64,000 nt of DNA from positions 83,958,134 to 84,022,133 of the forward strand of contig NC_064435.1 of NCBI RefSeq assembly GCF_023343835.1. The letters are read 5' to 3'. Under the pieces are notes generated by a model, which had not been told where the DNA came from, made no database searches, and saw nothing but the letters and a program-made list of their open reading frames with translations. Positions 59,681 to 64,000 of the stretch are shown here, piece by piece. Both the position numbers and the translations under genes were made by a program. The DNA is from Lagopus muta (taxonomy: Eukaryota; Chordata; Aves; Galliformes; Phasianidae). Positions within the stretch are counted from its first letter, which is position 1. Each line of letters opens with the position of its first letter.

Positions 59681-60084
59681 AGAGGATCTGCCTGATTTCC
59701 CCTTTATTGTTAAAATTTAGCAGAACGAAACAGTACTCCCAGGCAGCATCTCCCTGCTCCTTGGCTGACCCTTTTCAGGGACAGGAACCACACCAGAGCT
59801 TCACTCCCAAGGCTTTCATGGGTACTTTCCCTAGCACAAACTCTTTGCCACAAGCATGCAGCCGATCCCAGCCAGTCATGAGCTCCATTGCTGTTTCTCA
59901 CACAGCTGTGGTGTTTGACAGGAGGGCAATGCCTCAACAGCAGGGAAATGGGGAAATAAGGTTTGGAAAAGATCATCATCCTTAGAGCCACATGGTTGTT
60001 TCAGGTGCTGTCTGGAGCCTGGCATGCTCAACTCAGCACACATTAGGAGAAGTAAAAGCAAGAAAAAGACCAAATGTTGGCTTT

Positions 60085-60090
60085 TTTATT
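60085..60090 (-). terminator. NEDD9: Candidate NEDD9 poly(A) signal AATAAA
   Basis: The minus strand reads a T25 run, then AAATAAAAAAG, then a GT-rich stretch (TGTGTGCTGAG) about 40 bp on. It is the first canonical hexamer I find downstream of the NEDD9 stop. Confidence 0.65.
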
Positions 60091-60091
60091 T

Positions 60092-60116
60092 AAAAAAAAA
60101 AAAAAAAAAAAAAAAA
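60092..60116. repeat. Poly(A) tract (plus), 25 bp
   Basis: An uninterrupted A25 on the plus strand (T25 in the sense of NEDD9), directly before the candidate poly(A) signal of NEDD9. Confidence 0.95.
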
Positions 60117-62151
60117 CACCAAAACAATAACAAACCAACCTAGACATGTAATGATTTTAAAATGACTCTACGAAATAACAAACTGTACTACAGGCTTATA
60201 TTAATGTTCTCCTTTTGAAAGCACAAACTACTGACATAACAGGTATGCTTCAAAACGCCTTCTCAGTTTCTAAGAATATACAACGAAAAAATGAACAAGG
60301 AAAACCAAAGCAATCCCAAACAGCAAAAGTACAAAGTAGGTTCAGGCAGATGGTTTTTGGCAATTGGCTGTTGGTTACAGTAAGACAGCCAGCATGTGGC
60401 ACTGAGGCTGACTTTGGTGCTGCTGTGACTGTAGTACCTCCTATCTCCAGGCCTTGCTGGGGACCTTCTGCAGACTTGGGAAGGGATGGGATGGCAGTTA
60501 AGAGCAGTCTTCTCTCTGAGGCAACACATCCAGGCAGTAAAATATCACACACTGCTGGAATGGTTTTGTTTCAAGGCAACAAATCCCACTTGCAGTAAGG
60601 CACATGTTTAGGTGCGGACAAGGAAGTTGCAACGTTAGACAGAAGTGCCTGTTCTCTTGGTGCTCTTGTGCAGTCTGAATGCATCAATGCAGGACTACCC
60701 TGACCTATCACAAGACAGTCGTGTTTCTCCTTCCAAGGTGCCAGAATCACCTGGCATTGATCTAAGCTAGTCTGTTCTGGTTACCTGCATGGAAGAGTGG
60801 CTTCTTCTACTTCGAGGACCAAGGACAGCTGGTGTTCTGGGACTTAGTTTTAGGGAATTCAAAAAGGAAAGCAAGAAAAACAGGGTGATGCATGTTTTGG
60901 AGTAGCCAGCATATAGAGAATTTCTAAAGGAGCCTGTAACTCTGAATGGTTTTTTAAGGGTCCAAGTTAGAAGTTACAAGTTGGGATTGTGTACCCTACT
61001 GATGGAGTGGCCTCATTAAGACAGGAGGTAATTTCTGGCAACAGTGTAGTGCAGAAGAACAGTAGCTCTGGAACAAGTTTTGGGGGAAGAAAGCCCAGTA
61101 TTTGAATAGCAGACAAATCTGCAGTGGATGCAATTAATTAGCAAGAATGTCTTAGAAACTGTACTCTCTTTTTTTCCTTCATTAAACTCAGTTTGCTCTA
61201 TACAGATGTTTAATTATTTAGTATTTCAAATTCAGTTATTTTCTTCCCATATGAATGACAATCCTTACTCTAATGCTTTTGGAGGGATTGGTATTTTAAG
61301 ATGCTGCACATCTGCCGCCTCAAAGATGAGCCCAAGTAATTTTCTCAGGATAACTGAGTCCACAATGAGCACAATGGCTACATTTAATTGCCAATGCAAG
61401 GATATATAAGGTAAAAATGTAAGTTCATGTTGCTAAGACTCCGAGTTTTGAAAACTTATCTTGTATGATTATTAGAAACAGCAAAGTTTAAATGCCACGA
61501 GATAACAAAAATATACAATTCCTTCCTTTTTAGAAGGTTCTGCTTCTTACATGGCCTTGTATGGCCTTGAAATGCTTTTCTCCCAAATACCATATGCTTT
61601 GACTGTTGCTTGCTGCAGCTGTACATGTATACTATTCAGAATGATTGTATCCTCTATATATAACAAAATAACAGCAAGAAGAGTTAATGAAATTAACCTA
61701 GTAATTTCTAACAAGGGAAAGGGGTTCTATGAGAACCATTATGATTCATGGATTGCTACAAGCAGGTTTCACAACCGAGTCCATGTGCCAAAATTAAGAT
61801 GGAATGAATCTAGATGAGTGCAGCAGTTAAATATACTGAAGAAATAGCAGTATATACAAAAGATATGCACTGCTTACCCGACGCGTACTTTTTAAGGTGC
61901 TTAATGATGTTTTGAAGAGTGTAGCAACATATACATATATGAAGGGTATACATAGCTAACTGTATGGTAGGAACATAATACAGAGCCAGATATTTTCCCA
62001 GATCCCTGATTTCATTAGATTCTCTAACTCATAAGAACGTATTTAAAGCATTTCATATAACATATCTACACAATGTAAATGGGGATGTCCACATAAAAAC
62101 ACTCCAGTTTCTTTGATAGCTTGCCGTTCGCGGGTTGGGTTCAGCTTTGTT

Positions 62152-62661
62152 TCATAAAGATGCCATCTGGACGAGCGAGAGTTTGAACAGCTGTGCGTGG
62201 TAGGACAGCTCTGTCACTCGGTTCACCATCTCCTGCAGTGCTGCTGTGTGTGGGTAATGCAAGGCCGCCATCTTGGTAGCCGTCACGATGCTCTTCAGCA
62301 GTTCGCACAGCTGGTCGCTGGAGTTGCGCACCTTGTTGCGTATGTCCTGGGATGTCAGCTGCCTCGTGAGCGTGTCCCCGATGAACACCAGTTTGTGGGC
62401 GCTCAAAATGACAAGTTTGCTGTGAGCAACGAAGATCCGGGGGGGCTGCGAAGCGCTGACGCAGCTGAAAAAGGCATCGATGGTGTTGAGGAGGGAATTG
62501 AAATGAGTCTCGTATTGGTCAGAATAGAACAAAAGCGGTTGTCTGTCGTGGGAGGCAATAGTGCTGTTGGCAGTCTGCAGGGCCTGCGGTGGCTTCCATT
62601 TTGAAATGTCGTTCTCCACAGGCTTTGTGATCTCCTGTTCCAGCCGCTGGAACTGATTGAT
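62152..62661 (-). CDS. NEDD9: NEDD9 last coding exon, CAS C-terminal domain
   Basis: 510 bp: 169 residues plus TGA (62152-62154). The acceptor is cacctttcag|ATCAAT. It encodes LFYSDQYETHFNSLLNTIDA, PPRIFVAHSKLVILSAHKLVF, IGDTLTRQ and ALQEMVNRVTELS, matching the helical bundle shared by CAS proteins and used in focal-adhesion targeting. The first ATG in the frame (62617-62619) is internal, not a start. Confidence 0.96.
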   Translation of the reverse strand: MNQFQRLEQEITKPVENDISKWKPPQALQTANSTIASHDRQPLLFYSDQYETHFNSLLNTIDAFFSCVSASQPPRIFVAHSKLVILSAHKLVFIGDTLTRQLTSQDIRNKVRNSSDQLCELLKSIVTATKMAALHYPHTAALQEMVNRVTELSYHAQLFKLSLVQMASL

Positions 62662-64000
62662 CTGAAAGGTGAATAAGAAGTGTCTCTTTAAAGCCTGTTC
62701 CTGGAAGATGTTACGTATTGCAATTACATCTGCCTCAGAACAGCAGTGGGTACCCTAGGGTATCTTACGCTCAAAGAAAACTATCGTATGTCTTTTGAAA
62801 CATACTGAAGAGCGAGGGGTGCTTTCATTAACAGAAGTCCAGGCAGAGGTCAGAAGATAAAAACATCTACACCACTTCATCTGTGTTCAGAAGCCTACTG
62901 AATTTACAGGCTGCTGCTCATGTGGACTATGCTGCAATCAGAAGTGAGAGCTGGATCTGAGCGGCACTGACACCTACGCAACCTTTAAAAGCCAGCCATC
63001 TCCGTGGGATTTTGAGATGACAAACCTTCAACTCTCAGCTCCTAATTACTTTTAATGGAAACAAAAACAAATGGGAAATTAAAGACAGAACGCTTAAAGT
63101 GATGATGAAGCTGAAGTTTAATATGCTCAGAAGGTGGGAAAAGTAGAACATGTAGTCACTGTCCTCTCCATCAAAAGTGGGGGAATGGCCGTGTTCTCAG
63201 CTCTTTTGTTTCTTCCATGTAGAATTTTCTGCCGTGTGTGTGGCACTGCACATTTTTGTTCTTTGCATGTCTAACTCCCTTACTTTTGGAGACTGATGGG
63301 CACAAATCTTGCTTGGAAAAAAACTAACCCAGGGCTACTTGTTAGCCAAGACCCAATACCTTCCATCTTCACAATATGGCACCTGGGACTTCCCAACTGT
63401 TTGTTCTGGCACTCATACACACCTCACAGCCACGCTGTTAACAGTCACACGCTGCTAAGGAAAGGGCCCCCTCCTGCTTTATTTGACCAGTACTCCTTAC
63501 GTGCAAGGAACATTACATTTCCATGTGATTATTGCACCTGAGCAAACATACCTGATGGTGTTCTAGCTCCATTTTGCTCTGCTTGATGATATTTTCTTTT
63601 TCTAGTAGTTCCTTCTGTTGCCTTTCAAATTCTTCTTTCCCCTGTTTTGCATAATGTAAAAAGACAGTGTTAAATGAAAACAATTCCTTAGCTAAAAGAC
63701 AACCTGTAGGCCAAACAGCAGGCTTCTTTGCGAGGGCTTTTTCATTGGGAGTACACCCCTGAGAGCTCAGAGGAATAAAAAGGATAGTGGGGCAAGGGCA
63801 AGAGGCTATTGCTATTGTCTATGCAACAGATCTATTTGAGAGCAAGTAATCACCCAGGTGATCTTACTCTTGAGTGTGTCTTAGTGTGACAATTTGATTG
63901 CAGCTTTCCTGCAAACAGCTCTTACTTGGTCTTGCACAGAATAAGTTGTTGGTTTTGCCTACCTGCAAGTGAACATAATCGTAGTCATCCATCCAGCTCT
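62152..64000 (-). CDS. NEDD9: NEDD9 (HEF1/CasL) C-terminal part, continues beyond the right edge
   Basis: NEDD9 is a CAS-family docking scaffold at focal adhesions and, in mitosis, the spindle pole. It binds FAK and Src and activates Aurora A. Visible coding exons in reading order are 63963-64000 (3' edge only), 63552-63641 and 62152-62661; all junctions are GT-AG and phase 0. They encode SWMDDYDYVHLQ, then GKEEFERQQKELLEKENI..., then INQFQRLEQEITKPVENDIS... to MASL and TGA. YDYVHL is the conserved Src SH2-docking motif of CAS proteins, followed by a Glu/Lys-rich helical segment and the C-terminal FAT-like CAS domain. NEDD9 is chosen over BCAR1 and EFS by its close match in GKEEFERQQK and KPVENDISKW and by synteny with SMIM13. 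The SH3 and substrate domains lie outside the window. Confidence 0.95.
62662..63551 (-). other. NEDD9: NEDD9 intron (last)
   Basis: An 890-bp GT-AG intron (gtatgt...tttcag). No repeats or genes recognised. Confidence 0.9.
63552..63641 (-). CDS. NEDD9: NEDD9 90-bp internal exon
   Basis: 30 codons, phase 0 at both ends: GKEEFERQQKELLEKENIIK then QSKMELEHHQ. Acceptor aaacag|GGGAAA, donor CAG|gtatgt. It is a charged, coiled helical stretch linking the YDYVHL site to the C-terminal domain. It is too short for ORF detection. Confidence 0.93.
63642..63962 (-). other. NEDD9: NEDD9 intron (penultimate)
   Basis: A 321-bp GT-AG intron (gtaggc...aaacag). Nothing else recognised. Confidence 0.9.
63963..64000 (-). 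CDS. NEDD9: NEDD9 exon, 3' edge only (truncated by window end)
   Basis: The last 38 bp of an exon, encoding SWMDDYDYVHLQ before the donor CAG|gtaggc. It carries the Src-docking YDYVHL motif. The rest of this exon and the gene lie to the right of the window. Confidence 0.9.

Larger units (their letters stand above)
54491..60064. other. Intergenic region between SMIM13 and NEDD9 (convergent)
   Basis: Holds two CR1 fragments (55094-55225 and 58655-58806), a (GA)n tract at 59663-59680 and an exon-like stretch ending near 59034. The rest, including 55.3-58.6 kb, shows no gene, RNA or mobile element that I can support. Small ORFs here look random. Confidence 0.8.
60065..62151 (-). other. NEDD9: NEDD9 3' UTR (probable)
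   Basis: AT-rich sequence downstream of the NEDD9 stop on the minus strand, ending at an AATAAA (reverse complement of 60085-60090). Its length of about 2.1 kb fits the long 3' UTR of vertebrate NEDD9. A Pumilio-type TGTATATA is present in minus sense (61851-61858). No interspersed repeat is seen. Longer ORFs here read antisense and are not supported. Confidence 0.7.

Noticed and set aside
60215..60598. 127-codon plus-strand ORF
   Set aside because: It lies antisense inside the NEDD9 3' UTR, with no motif or splice context.
62197..62604. 135-codon plus-strand ORF
   Set aside because: It is the antisense shadow of the conserved NEDD9 last exon.

Overview
This is a stretch of a bird genome, most likely chicken or a close galliform. 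CR1 LINE 3' ends are scattered on both strands, a Galluhop-like mariner derivative is present, and spliced vertebrate genes match the ELOVL2 - SMIM13 - NEDD9 order known from human 6p24. No prokaryotic, plasmid or phage features are visible. Most of the window is intron and intergenic DNA, and only about 1.8 kb is coding sequence that I can support.

Layout. From 1 to about 35.4 kb lies ELOVL2 on the minus strand, in eight exons. Exon 1 contributes only the ATG at 35169-35171, and the stop is at 532-534. The 297-residue reading frame assembles without a break, and every intron follows the GT-AG rule. Its CpG-island promoter is at about 34.93-35.44 kb. From 35.4 to 41.3 kb is intergenic DNA with three CR1 pieces. 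From 41.3 to 54.5 kb lies SMIM13 on the plus strand: a CpG-island promoter with two inverted ZNF143-type sites, two coding exons (41987-42062 and 50898-51091; 89 residues), an 8.8 kb intron holding CR1 pieces and the mariner derivative, and a probable long 3' UTR ending near 54.49 kb. From 54.5 to 60.1 kb is intergenic DNA. From about 60.06 kb to the right edge lies the 3' part of NEDD9 on the minus strand: a 3' UTR of about 2 kb, the last coding exon, a 90-bp exon, and the 3' edge of a third exon that runs off the window.

Function. ELOVL2 is an ER fatty-acid elongase acting on C20-C22 polyunsaturated fatty acids in the DHA route. SMIM13 is a small single-pass membrane protein of unknown role. 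NEDD9 (HEF1/CasL) is a focal-adhesion scaffold; the visible part carries the YDYVHL Src-docking motif and the C-terminal CAS-family domain. The genes are neighbours by conserved synteny, and nothing suggests a shared pathway. SMIM13 and NEDD9 converge.

I found no clear new biological system. The items most worth checking are an unexplained 174-codon plus-strand ORF behind a splice-acceptor-like sequence in ELOVL2 intron 1 (30.26-30.81 kb), the paired ZNF143-type motifs at SMIM13, and the CpG-rich DNA beside the ELOVL2 start.
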